Shown: positions 17,101 to 24,411 of the stretch, piece after piece | How positions within the stretch are numbered: position 1 is the stretch's first letter | Layout of the letters: each line of letters begins with the position of its first letter | NCBI RefSeq assembly: GCF_000423945.1 | Contig: NZ_AUIY01000012.1 | Span: 1-64,000, forward strand | DNA length: 64,000 bases | Direction: 5' to 3' | From: Butyrivibrio sp. XPD2002 | GTDB taxonomy: Bacteria > Bacillota > Clostridia > Lachnospirales > Lachnospiraceae | Program-made: the position numbers and the translations under genes | The notes under the pieces: model-generated | What the model saw: the letters and a program-made list of their open reading frames with translations, nothing else | Told to the model about the DNA's origin: nothing | Databases searched by the model: none

Positions 17101-18100
17101 CCTTTGGGATGAGGAAAATCTGTATGTTCTTGCAGAGGTTAAGGACGCTGACCTCAACAAGGATAACTCCAATGCATGGGAGCAGGATTCAGTTGAGTTC
17201 TTCATCGACGAGAACAATGCTAAGACAAACTCCTATGAGGCAGATGATAAGCAGTACAGAGTAAACTTTGAGAATACACAGAGCTTCAATGGTACAAAGT
17301 GTAAGGAAGAAAATATCAAGTCAGCAGCTAAAGTAACTGAGGATGGCTATTTCATCGAAGCAGCCTTCAAGTGGACTGATATTACAGCTGTGACAGGAAC
17401 AAAGGTTGGATTTGATGTTCAGCTCAATGATGCCGATAAGAGCGGAAAGAGAGTGGGAACAATAAACTGGGCTGACAATTCAGGCCAGGGATATGCATCA
17501 ACAGCAGGTCTTGGAACACTTCTCCTTACAGATGATACTGCTAATGTTGAGCCCGCTAATGATGAGCCCGCTCCCACAGTTGAGGCAAAGGTTGAGGTTG
17601 AGGTTCCTGAAGGAAAGGTTCTTACATACAATGGTAAGGAACAGGTTGGTGTTGTTGATGGCGAAGGCTTCACACTTACAGGCAATAAGGCTGTTAACGC
17701 AGGCACATACAAGGCAACCGCAACTCTTAAGGATGGCTTTACATGGAAGGGTGGAAACACAGATAAGAAGACTATCACATGGACAATCAAGAAGGCTGAA
17801 AACACAGCTTCTGTAACAGGTAATACTGTTAAGATCAAGAAGTCCAAGGTTAGCAGGAAGTCCGTTAAGTATGCATTATCCAAGTTCGTAAAGGTTGAGC
17901 AGGCTGAAGGAGATGTTACTTATGAGAAGGTTAGCGGCAACAAGAAGATCAAGATAAACAACAAGACCGGAAAGGTAACCGTAAAGAAGGGAATCAAGAA
18001 GGGAACCTACAAGGTTAAGGTAAAGGTTACAGTAGCAGGAAATGACAACTTCGAAGCTACAGAAGAAACAGTAACATTTAAGGTTAAGATTAAAAAGTAA
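14192..18100 (+). CDS. Secreted multimodular GH10 endo-beta-1,4-xylanase
   Basis: Cleaves xylan backbones outside the cell. Order in the 1302 residues: signal peptide (1-31, cleavage after VYA); acidic Glu/Ala linker to ~145; two jelly-roll carbohydrate-binding-like modules (~148-265 and ~272-400); GH10 barrel (~410-785) with acid/base Glu582 in GWDVVNEA and nucleophile Glu697 in QITELD; a beta-rich linker module; a CBM9-like module (~930-1110, beginning VEIDGDASDDAWKDA); an MBG/YDG-like module (~1125-1200) and a basic C-terminal module full of Lys/Val (1205-1302), which may hold the enzyme on the wall. No SLH or sortase motif is seen. AAGGAGG and a second AAAGG precede the ATG. A terminator follows at 18119. 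Confidence 0.93.
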   Translation: MHKKMLGLSSLLMAGMLTVSSVGTGALHVYAAEEPAVTDSADEEQTDEAQDDAKDGDVAKDPEEVKSEEEVKPEETKAEDEEKPAEEAADETPEVAETKEEVAPEEDKAEEDKDDAVKEKTEGEDAPEAGDEVEPKKEYEVSENAPTLYHRWKKNEVKGRIEFSGQYDEYIYDLGEDISAEQLKKITIKIKDQEGKIAVKLHNADTINVGNSQVKVDYFNDPQDEIVFTNDFDGSVRYIGIMSLEDKEYGVTVDDIKVEKDDKSDEPGEYEKFLTFEGEDLKFIEQWDGEEVEGSELVFDQEWREYRLDLGETIPGEDVKSVTFTFAEPTKNLAIKTYGGLTDEGKHKELKADYGKSGKTSYTSYPGVTGDVDAVAVMAMSEQEFPFTCKVEKVQVVVDVTPEELRPKSGVEYDIVDLRDPVTALLGDDFIIGTAASYDEFADDMEMELAYKHFNGVTLGNELKPDSMLKKNAKIITVEIGGEEIQVPELDFTTPENRLDRFVEWNEKNPDKQIKIRGHVLVWHSQTPEFFFHEDYDTSKPYVTPDVMNKRLEYYIKSVAEHFTAEGSKYAGMFYGWDVVNEAVSDSRGTYRNGDENSSWWRVYESPEFIQNAFVYANKYMDPSIALFYNDYNETVSSKVDGICELLTTVKNTPGARIDGMGMQAHYQIDAGQPSIAQIKDAAKRYAKIVDQIQITELDFKGASSAKDARLAQRYKDVYDTIRRLRNEGVNFTGMTIWGITDKHSWLQTANNNGGGSNGNSKQYPLLFDDYYKAKECFYAIAEAGELEPEVKNITLVQKLSDDFTAGESYEFGEGETKATFVPMWKDGELDVKVTVTDATDDANDSFTVFTDDGAGIKSTTVKRSEAAATETGYEKVLVIDVDADALMANAVKMDVTVTDGNKTFAFGDTTLKQAESSKYFATTVVKPLLPVGKGTVEIDGDASDDAWKDATKVQLSINTGSPSAASAKILWDEENLYVLAEVKDADLNKDNSNAWEQDSVEFFIDENNAKTNSYEADDKQYRVNFENTQSFNGTKCKEENIKSAAKVTEDGYFIEAAFKWTDITAVTGTKVGFDVQLNDADKSGKRVGTINWADNSGQGYASTAGLGTLLLTDDTANVEPANDEPAPTVEAKVEVEVPEGKVLTYNGKEQVGVVDGEGFTLTGNKAVNAGTYKATATLKDGFTWKGGNTDKKTITWTIKKAENTASVTGNTVKIKKSKVSRKSVKYALSKFVKVEQAEGDVTYEKVSGNKKIKINNKTGKVTVKKGIKKGTYKVKVKVTVAGNDNFEATEETVTFKVKIKK

Positions 18101-18118
18101 TAAGTAATTATGTAATCG

Positions 18119-18149
18119 CCTGACCGGCCAAGGCTGGTCAGGTATTTTT
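18119..18149 (+). terminator. Terminator of the xylanase gene
   Basis: CCTGACCGGCC pairs with GGCTGGTCAGG (11 bases, one G-U) across a two-base tip, followed by TATTTTT. Confidence 0.85.
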
Positions 18150-18162
18150 CTATGATTGTTTT

Positions 18163-18192
18163 TTAACAAAGTTTGTAAATTTCTGATATAAT
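18163..18192 (+). promoter_or_regulatory. Promoter of the Na+ symporter gene
   Basis: TTAACA (18163-18168) and TATAAT (18187-18192), spacer 18, ending 31 bases before the TTG start. The sequence resembles the promoter at 19601-19629. Confidence 0.55.
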
Positions 18193-18223
18193 AAACTGAA
18201 TTTATACAGGGAGGTTTCTTATT

Positions 18224-19591
18224 TTGGAACAAGATAATCGTAGCTCATTTTCAGGGAAGATTGGTTATGTGCTTGCGGCAGCAGGTGCATCTGTAGGACT
18301 TGGTAATATATGGAGATTTCCATATCTCTGTGCCAGGTATGGAGGAGGAATATTCCTTCTGGTCTATATTATTCTCGCACTGACCTTTGGATACACAATG
18401 ATAATTGCCGAGACAGCTATCGGACGTACTACCAAGAAGAGTCCGGTGGGCGCCTTCAGGGAGCTTGGCAAAAATGAACAGATGCAGATCGGCGGATGGA
18501 TAAATGCCATCATACCTATGCTGATCGTGCCTTACTACTCTGTTATAGGTGGCTGGGTATGCAAATATCTGTATGAGTACATCACGGCAGATGCTGCAAC
18601 AATAGCGACAGATGATTTTTTTGTAAACTTTATTACTGACGGTTCTAAGGCAGAGCTTTGGTTTATAATCTTTATGCTTCTGGTGGTTCTGGTAATTATC
18701 ATGGGCGTGGAGAACGGCATTGAAAAGGTGTCAAAATTCATTATGCCCATTCTGCTGATATTGGCTGTGGCTATTTCAGTCTATTCTGTATCAAGACCCG
18801 GAGCTCTTGCAGGTGTTAAATATATGCTTTTACCGGATATGAAGCATTTTTCATGGATGACAGTGGTTTCAGCCATGGGTCAGATGTTCTATTCACTGTC
18901 CATAGCCATGGGTATTCTTATTACTTTTGGCTCCTATGTGAAGGATGATGTAAGTATTGAGGAATCAACAAAACAGGTTGAGATTTTTGATACAGGAATC
19001 GCTGTACTTGCCAGTCTTATGATCATACCTGCAGTATTTTCATTTTCAGGCGGAGATCCGGACAGCCTTAACGCAGGTCCTTCACTTATGTTCATTACAA
19101 TGCCCAAGATTTTTGCAAGCATGGGCTTTGGAAGAGTTATAGGAATTCTTTTCTTTGCACTGGTTCTTTTTGCAGCAGTGACAAGTGCTATCGCTCTTAC
19201 AGAGAGTGCTGTTTCTACATTCACTGATGAGTTTAAGTGCAGCAGAGGAAAAGCTACAGGAATAATGGTTCTTATAATGGTAGGCTTGGGAAGTCTTTCC
19301 TCACTGGGAAATGGTCCGCTTTCAAACATCACCATTTTTAAGATGCAGTTCCTTGATTTCTTTGACTTCCTTACAAACTCAGTTATGATGCCTATAGCTG
19401 CATTCGCTATCTGCATGCTGGTTGTTAATCATATGGGAGTTGAGAAGGTTGAAGAAGAGGTTACTCTGAACGGACATCCTTTCAGAAGACGTGCGGTATT
19501 CAGATTTATGATCAGATTTTTATGCCCGCTCTTTGTAATCATCATTTTGTTCAGCTCAGTGGCTCAGGTTCTTGGTCTTATAAGATTTTAA
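18224..19591 (+). CDS. Neurotransmitter:sodium symporter (NSS/SLC6) family transporter
   Basis: Na+-coupled importer, probably of an amino acid, in the cytoplasmic membrane. The 455 residues form about 11-12 membrane helices. The first helix carries the family signature GYVLAAAGASVGLGNIWRFPY, whose unwound GASVGLGNIWR part binds Na+ and substrate; helix 6 shows FYSLSIAMGILITFGSY. Bacterial members of this length are usually 11-helix forms such as Tyt1/MhsT. The start is TTG at 18224, nine bases after GGGAGG; no ATG or GTG fits as well. Single-gene unit with its own promoter and a terminator at 19633. Substrate cannot be told from sequence. Confidence 0.88.
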   Translation: MEQDNRSSFSGKIGYVLAAAGASVGLGNIWRFPYLCARYGGGIFLLVYIILALTFGYTMIIAETAIGRTTKKSPVGAFRELGKNEQMQIGGWINAIIPMLIVPYYSVIGGWVCKYLYEYITADAATIATDDFFVNFITDGSKAELWFIIFMLLVVLVIIMGVENGIEKVSKFIMPILLILAVAISVYSVSRPGALAGVKYMLLPDMKHFSWMTVVSAMGQMFYSLSIAMGILITFGSYVKDDVSIEESTKQVEIFDTGIAVLASLMIIPAVFSFSGGDPDSLNAGPSLMFITMPKIFASMGFGRVIGILFFALVLFAAVTSAIALTESAVSTFTDEFKCSRGKATGIMVLIMVGLGSLSSLGNGPLSNITIFKMQFLDFFDFLTNSVMMPIAAFAICMLVVNHMGVEKVEEEVTLNGHPFRRRAVFRFMIRFLCPLFVIIILFSSVAQVLGLIRF

Positions 19592-19600
19592 TTTTTCTAC

Positions 19601-19629
19601 TTTAACTGTAAGTTTGTGCGTGATATAAT
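19601..19629 (+). promoter_or_regulatory. Promoter of the uracil permease gene, just before a terminator
   Basis: TTTAAC (19601-19606) and TATAAT (19624-19629), spacer 17. The expected start near 19636 falls inside the left arm of the symporter terminator (19633-19667), so transcripts made here would lack the full left arm and could pass. This would give uraA a leader of about 185 bases containing the hairpin cluster. Confidence 0.5.
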
Positions 19630-19632
19630 CAT

Positions 19633-19667
19633 AAGGGCTTTCGGGTAACCCCGGAAGCCCTTTTTTT
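19633..19667 (+). terminator. Terminator of the Na+ symporter gene
   Basis: AAGGGCTT pairs with AAGCCCTT, extended by inner TCGGG/CCCGG pairs, followed by seven T. Confidence 0.85.
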
Positions 19668-19787
19668 ATTTCATAGATTCCTATGAAATAAAAACGCTCC
19701 GCGAGGATGCGCACTCGCGCGAGATGAATTTGTTGCATAAATGCAACCGCGCTCAGCGCGAGAATGCCGCAAGCGGCATTCTATCTC
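19663..19787 (+). repeat. Cluster of consecutive perfect hairpins in the uraA leader
   Basis: Within about 125 bases: TTTTTATTTCATAG/CTATGAAATAAAAA (14 bp, 19663-19694); CGCGAG/CTCGCG (19700-19719), overlapping the palindrome CTCGCGCGAG (19714-19723); GTTGCAT/ATGCAAC (19732-19747); CGCGCT/AGCGCG (19748-19760); and AGAATGCCGC/GCGGCATTCT (10 bp, 19761-19782). The CpG-rich part differs from the A+T-rich surroundings. It looks like an inserted or dispersed structured repeat, or a structured 5' leader. I saw no second copy in this window and it matches no riboswitch that I know. Confidence 0.6.
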
Positions 19788-19822
19788 AAATTTTTTAATG
19801 TCTCATAACGGAGGAGATGAAT

Positions 19823-21205
19823 ATGGGAGAAAAAGGTAGAGCTATTTATGATGCGTCCACATTGGGGAAGAAACGGATGATGATTCTGGGACTTCAGCAT
19901 ATGTTTGCAATGTTTGGCGCGACGATTCTGGTACCGATACTGGTCAATGGTTATTTTCATGGCGAGGGACTTTCGGTACAGGTAACACTGTTTTTTGCAG
20001 GTGTTGGAACTCTTCTGTTCCATATATTTGCTAAATTCAAGGTTCCTGCATTTTTGGGTTCTTCATTTGCTTTCCTTGGAGGCTTCGCTACTGTAGCTGA
20101 GCTGAACACAGGTAAATTTGCAAATATGACATACGGTGAGAAGCTTCCGTATGCTTGCGGCGGTATTGTTGTAGCAGGATTTCTTTATCTTGTTCTTTCT
20201 TTATTTATTAAGCTGGTGGGAGTTAAGAATGTTATGCATTTCCTTCCTCCTGTAGTTACAGGTCCCATCATCATTTGTATAGGACTTTCTCTTGCACCCT
20301 CTGCAGTTAGTAATGCAGCAGTTAATCCTTTCCTTGCAGTAATTGCACTGGCTATCGTAATTGCCTTCAATATCTGGGGAAAGGGTATGTGGAAGATCAT
20401 TCCTATCCTTATGGGTGTTGTTATTTCTTATCTTATTGCACTTGCAATGCACCTGCTTGGAATGACAAATGTCGACGGCAGTGCAATTTTGGATTTTGCT
20501 CCTATCGCTTCTGCAAGCTGGGTTGGACTTCCTCCCTTCATCATTGCAAAGTTTGACATCTCTGCAATCCTTGTAATGGCACCTATCGCTCTGGCAACAA
20601 TGATGGAGCATGTTGGAGATATCTCTGCTATATCCGCTACAACAGGTAATAACTTCCTTGAGGAGCCCGGACTTCACAGAACTCTCTGGGGTGACGGCCT
20701 AGCAACTGCTCTTGCAGGATGCTTCGGAGGCCCTGCAAATACTACTTACGGTGAGAACACCGGAGTACTTGAGCTCTCAAAGGTTTATGATCCCAAGGTA
20801 GTAAGACTTGCAGCTTTCTATGCTATTATAATCAGTTTCATTCCTAAGATCACAGACGTTATAGGAACAATGCCCACAGCCATCATCGGTGGAATAAGTT
20901 TCGTTCTCTACGGAATGATCTCAGCTATCGGTATCAGAAATGTAGTAGAGAACAAGGTTGACTTCACAAAGTCAAGAAACCTTATTGTGGCTGCTGTTAT
21001 TCTCGTAACAGGACTTGGCTTCACTGAAGGATTTACCTTTACAATTGGCAATACTTCCGTTACTCTTACTTCACTTGCTCTTGCAGCTATTTTCGGAATT
21101 GCACTTAATGCAGTTCTTCCCGGAAATGATTACAGCTTTGGTGAGAATTATCAGGGCGATATCAACAGAGGCGTAAGCTTTAACAATATTCCTAAGGAAG
21201 ACTAA
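19823..21205 (+). CDS. uraA: Uracil permease (UraA/PyrP, NCS2 family)
   Basis: Proton-coupled nucleobase importer in the cytoplasmic membrane, 461 residues and about 14 helices. Family text includes LGLQHMFAMFGATILVPIL near the start, the PAFLGSSFAFLGG segment, GLSLAPSAVSNA, and the substrate-binding FGGPANTTYGENTGVL loop with its glutamate. Uracil rather than xanthine is suggested by the NTTYGENTG form. The ATG at 19823 is eight bases from GGAGG; another ATG at 19817 touches the ribosome site and is less likely. The leader is the hairpin cluster described at 19663-19787. A terminator follows at 21241. Confidence 0.9.
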   Translation: MGEKGRAIYDASTLGKKRMMILGLQHMFAMFGATILVPILVNGYFHGEGLSVQVTLFFAGVGTLLFHIFAKFKVPAFLGSSFAFLGGFATVAELNTGKFANMTYGEKLPYACGGIVVAGFLYLVLSLFIKLVGVKNVMHFLPPVVTGPIIICIGLSLAPSAVSNAAVNPFLAVIALAIVIAFNIWGKGMWKIIPILMGVVISYLIALAMHLLGMTNVDGSAILDFAPIASASWVGLPPFIIAKFDISAILVMAPIALATMMEHVGDISAISATTGNNFLEEPGLHRTLWGDGLATALAGCFGGPANTTYGENTGVLELSKVYDPKVVRLAAFYAIIISFIPKITDVIGTMPTAIIGGISFVLYGMISAIGIRNVVENKVDFTKSRNLIVAAVILVTGLGFTEGFTFTIGNTSVTLTSLALAAIFGIALNAVLPGNDYSFGENYQGDINRGVSFNNIPKED

Positions 21206-21240
21206 AACGGAATATTAAACTTTTCTAAACAAGATATAGT

Positions 21241-21285
21241 AAGCACCATATGTGGTATGATTACCATATATGGTGCTTATTTTCT
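21241..21285 (+). terminator. Terminator of uraA
   Basis: AAGCACCATATGTGGTA pairs with TACCATATATGGTGCTT (17 bp, one G-U) over a TGAT-size loop, followed by ATTTTCTT. It lies just before the PPK2 ribosome site. Confidence 0.85.
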
Positions 21286-21304
21286 TATATTAAGGGGGTT
21301 ACGT

Positions 21305-22780
21305 ATGCTGAAGGATTTCGTAGCAACTGATATTCCGGAAGAGGAAGAACTGAAAGCTAAGCTGAAGGAAGAGCGTTCAAAATTATCCGCTTTTCAGATG
21401 AAGATAAAAGAGGCAGGACTTCCTGTAATGGTACTGTTTGAGGGCTGGAATGCCGCAGGAAAAGGGGCTGTTATAGGTAAGGTAATACGAAACATCGATC
21501 CCAGATTTTTCAAGGTGGCAACGTTAGACAGAGAGCCCAGCCATGAGGAAAAGAGATATCCCTTCTTATATAGATATATGAAGGAGATTCCTGAGGCGGG
21601 AAAGTTTCAGTTTTTTGATACCTGCTGGATGGAGGAAATAGTTGACGGAGTTCTCCAGGGCAGCATGGATGAAGAGACCTATGCCACAAGAATACATTCT
21701 ATAAATGTAATTGAGAGGCAGCTCTGTGACAATGGATATCTTGTTGTGAAGTTCTTCATGAATATATCCAAGAAGGAACAGAAAAAGCGCATGGATCACC
21801 TTCTGGACAACAAGAATACCAGCTGGCGTGTGACGGATGCGGATATAAAGCAGAATAAGCAATATGATGATATTCAGGAGGTCTATGACAGATACCTGTC
21901 TGATACAAACCAGTCAAGAACTCCCTGGTATATCATAGATGCAACGGATAGAAAGTTTGCAGAGCTCCAGGTTTTGCAGTTCCTTAATCAGGGAATAGAC
22001 ATAGCTCTTAAGAATCACGCACTCAATGTGCCGATTTTGCAGAATACCTTTCCTATGGAGAAGGTTCAGAAGCTGTCTGATATTCCGCTTAATGATAAGT
22101 TCCTTACAGATGAGGAGTACAAGCTTGAATTAAAGAAGCTTCAGAAGGAGCTAAAGAACCTTGGTCCCAAGATATACAGAAAGAAAGTGCCTGTAATCAT
22201 CGCTTATGAGGGCTGGGATGCAGCAGGTAAGGGCGGAAATATCAAGAGGATAACGGCTGCGCTTGATCCCAGAGATTATGTGGTTGAGCCCATTGCAAGT
22301 CCGGAGCCTCATGAAAAGGCAAGGCACTATCTCTGGAGATTCTGGACAAGGCTGCCAAAGACAGGGCATATCACCATATTTGACAGAACCTGGTACGGCA
22401 GGGTAATGGTTGAGAGGCTTGAGGGCTTCTGTTCGGAAAATGACTGGCAGAGAGCTTACAATGAGATAAATGAGTTTGAGAAGGAACTTCATGACTGGGG
22501 CGCAGTTATCATCAAATTCTGGGTTCAGATTGATAAGGATACTCAGCTTGCCCGCTTCACAGACAGGCAGAACACGGCTGAGAAGCAGTGGAAGATAACG
22601 GATGAGGACTGGAGAAACCGTGAAAAATGGGATCTCTATGAAGAGGCAATTGATGAGATGATAGCAAAGACCAGTACGAGCTTTGCTCCATGGCATATCT
22701 TAGAATCAGTTGATAAGAAATATGCAAGAATAAAGGCGCTCAGGATTGTGATAGATGAAATAAAAAAGGTGCTGAAATAA
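21305..22780 (+). CDS. Two-domain polyphosphate kinase 2 (polyphosphate:AMP phosphotransferase type)
   Basis: Cytoplasmic enzyme expected to use polyphosphate to phosphorylate nucleotides, AMP to ADP in two-domain family members. The 491 residues hold two PPK2 P-loop domains. In the second (about 275-491) Walker A is YEGWDAAGKGGNI and the lid FDRTWYGRVMVERLEG is intact. In the first (about 30-250) Walker A reads FEGWNAAGKGAVI and the lid position reads FDTCWMEEIVDGV, lacking the arginine, so the first domain is probably structural only, as in other class II enzymes. The ATG at 21305 follows AAGGGGG; a longer frame would start inside the uraA terminator. Confidence 0.88.
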   Translation: MLKDFVATDIPEEEELKAKLKEERSKLSAFQMKIKEAGLPVMVLFEGWNAAGKGAVIGKVIRNIDPRFFKVATLDREPSHEEKRYPFLYRYMKEIPEAGKFQFFDTCWMEEIVDGVLQGSMDEETYATRIHSINVIERQLCDNGYLVVKFFMNISKKEQKKRMDHLLDNKNTSWRVTDADIKQNKQYDDIQEVYDRYLSDTNQSRTPWYIIDATDRKFAELQVLQFLNQGIDIALKNHALNVPILQNTFPMEKVQKLSDIPLNDKFLTDEEYKLELKKLQKELKNLGPKIYRKKVPVIIAYEGWDAAGKGGNIKRITAALDPRDYVVEPIASPEPHEKARHYLWRFWTRLPKTGHITIFDRTWYGRVMVERLEGFCSENDWQRAYNEINEFEKELHDWGAVIIKFWVQIDKDTQLARFTDRQNTAEKQWKITDEDWRNREKWDLYEEAIDEMIAKTSTSFAPWHILESVDKKYARIKALRIVIDEIKKVLK

Positions 22781-22795
22781 TAAGAAATAAAATAA

Positions 22796-22834
22796 CCCGT
22801 CAGGTGGAAAGATTACCTCCTGACGGGATTTTAC
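22796..22834. terminator. Bidirectional terminator between PPK2 and the AraC regulator
   Basis: CCCGTCAGG pairs with CCTGACGGG (9 bp, inner GG/CC) with T-rich sequence on the right and A-rich sequence (AAATAAAATAA) on the left, so it can serve both convergent genes. Confidence 0.8.
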
Positions 22835-22835
22835 T

Positions 22836-24110
22836 TTAATTGGACATTACATTCTTCTGAAGTGCCCGCTCTCTATACTCCTTGGGAGTAAGATCTGTTT
22901 TCTTTTTAAATATACAGTTGAAATAACTCTGTGAGCTGAAATTAAGGAGCGTACTGATCTCCAGATAGGACAGCTCTGTATTTGTCAGCAGGTGCTTGGC
23001 TTCGTTCACCCTGAGATCCTGCATGAAATCTGTGATGGAAGAGCCGGTCTCCTTATTAAACAGTGCGGACAGATATTTGGCTGAGATGTGAAGCTCCTTG
23101 GCAAGCTCATCCAGACTTATCTTGTCAGGAAGACGCTCTATGATGCGCTGTATGCACTTGTTTGTCATAGGTGAGTAGGAATCGTTTGTATATTTACCCA
23201 TGTCATGTGAATTGCGGGCAAACTCGATTGCACATTTCTCAACGATCTTGGATATTGCATCGTAGCTTTTAGCCTCTACCAGCTTTCTGGAATATTTCTG
23301 ATATCTGTTGTAGCAGGAGATGTTGTCGTTTCCGCTATCATGTGAAGCAACTCTTGCCAGAGTAAGAAGCTCGGAAGCTATTACCTTGCAGCTCTGAACA
23401 GATGCTTTATTAGGGAAGAGAATACTTGTGGTATGCTCGTCCTTAAACATTGAATAAAGCTGATAAGTATTGCCGTTGGTGATATAAACCTGGAAAAGAT
23501 CTTCAAGTCTGCAGATCTCTGAAACCTCTGTGGATTCTAATGCTTCATATTCTGAAGCGGATTCAAATTCACTATTTTCATCAGAGGAATACTTCTCTAT
23601 TACAGTAGATAAATTACCGGTTTCAAAGGTGGGCGGTGCCACATCAATAACCTGCTTAAGAAAATTGGTGATCTCAAGCTTGAAATCCTCGGTTCCCATT
23701 ACGGGAAGAGCTCGGGAGAGAACACGTTTTTGTTCTGCGAACAGATTACCTGAAAAGCCCAGCTCCGGCCAGATGTTTTCTGTGGGATTAACTGTAAGTA
23801 CGGGACCAACAACCATTGTATAGGTGCTATGCTTTCCTATAGAATAGGAAAATTCAAAATACATTACATAGGGATTATCCAGATTGAGATGATAACCTTC
23901 TATTGAATGTGCGACCATGAAGTTTCTGGCAAGAGGGCGCACGCACTCAAAAAGGTTGAGGATAGCGGCGGTAGAAAAGTTGGTATACGCCACATCCAGA
24001 TTCTGATCAAAGAACCATATTGGGACTTTTTTCTCCTGGTAATAACTCTCCAGTCTCCATTTAACTAAAGAAGTATTTGTCTGCATAAAGTATTTTCCAT
24101 GACCCCTCAA
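22836..24110 (-). CDS. AraC/YesN-family transcriptional regulator
   Basis: DNA-binding regulator of 424 residues. The C-terminal ~100 residues are a double helix-turn-helix of AraC type: SLDELAKELHISAKYLSALFNKETG, then YLEISTLLNFSSQSYFNCIFKKK and the closing TPKEYRE. The N-terminal ~300 residues have no membrane segment and begin with a PAS/GAF-like region (VPIWFFDQNLDVAYTN) that may sense a ligand; I do not recognise it. The start is uncertain: TTG at 24110 has only a distant GGGAG, and the ATG at 24086 lacks a well-placed site. It is divergent from the ABC importer at 24412, which it probably controls. Confidence 0.82.
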   Translation of the reverse strand: MRGHGKYFMQTNTSLVKWRLESYYQEKKVPIWFFDQNLDVAYTNFSTAAILNLFECVRPLARNFMVAHSIEGYHLNLDNPYVMYFEFSYSIGKHSTYTMVVGPVLTVNPTENIWPELGFSGNLFAEQKRVLSRALPVMGTEDFKLEITNFLKQVIDVAPPTFETGNLSTVIEKYSSDENSEFESASEYEALESTEVSEICRLEDLFQVYITNGNTYQLYSMFKDEHTTSILFPNKASVQSCKVIASELLTLARVASHDSGNDNISCYNRYQKYSRKLVEAKSYDAISKIVEKCAIEFARNSHDMGKYTNDSYSPMTNKCIQRIIERLPDKISLDELAKELHISAKYLSALFNKETGSSITDFMQDLRVNEAKHLLTNTELSYLEISTLLNFSSQSYFNCIFKKKTDLTPKEYRERALQKNVMSN

Positions 24111-24411
24111 AACAACTCTTACGCTCCCAAAAACATACTAATATGGTAATAAAAATACCAAGGTAAATTCTACATGAAAATGTGCGAAAAAACAAATTAA
24201 TTGAGCAATATTTGTTATAACCGCAAGTATTGATTGTGAAAAGTGATATATAAAAGGTAGTTAAATTTGGATTAAATGTTAAAAATGAACAAAAGCGGAA
24301 ATTTTTTTATAGATGTGGAATTTTTGATATAAAGACTTATGAACAAAATATTAAAATTCTATTATCAAAATATGAGCATGAGCTCACGATTAAACGAAAG
24401 GGAGGTAAGTT
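24111..24411. promoter_or_regulatory. A+T-rich divergent regulatory region
   Basis: 301 bases with no gene. It holds TGGTA/TACCA arms with a seven-base spacer (24144-24160) near the AraC start, several TATAAA/TATTAA boxes, and the TGAGC/GCTCA element at 24373-24386. I could not choose one promoter with confidence. Confidence 0.4.
24373..24386 (+). promoter_or_regulatory. Inverted repeat shared with the ddh leader (copy 1)
   Basis: TGAGC-ATGA-GCTCA followed by CG. Nearly the same text, TGAGCATAGGCTCACG, occurs at 30857-30872 before diaminopimelate dehydrogenase. Both lie a short distance before the ribosome site, so a common operator or RNA hairpin is possible. Confidence 0.4.

Noticed and set aside
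19668..19822. Purine or pyrimidine riboswitch before the uracil permease
   Set aside because: The hairpins are simple perfect stems with tiny loops; no conserved riboswitch core was recognised.
21257..21304. Upstream extension of the PPK2 gene
   Set aside because: It would begin inside the stem of the uraA terminator; the ATG at 21305 has the ribosome site.
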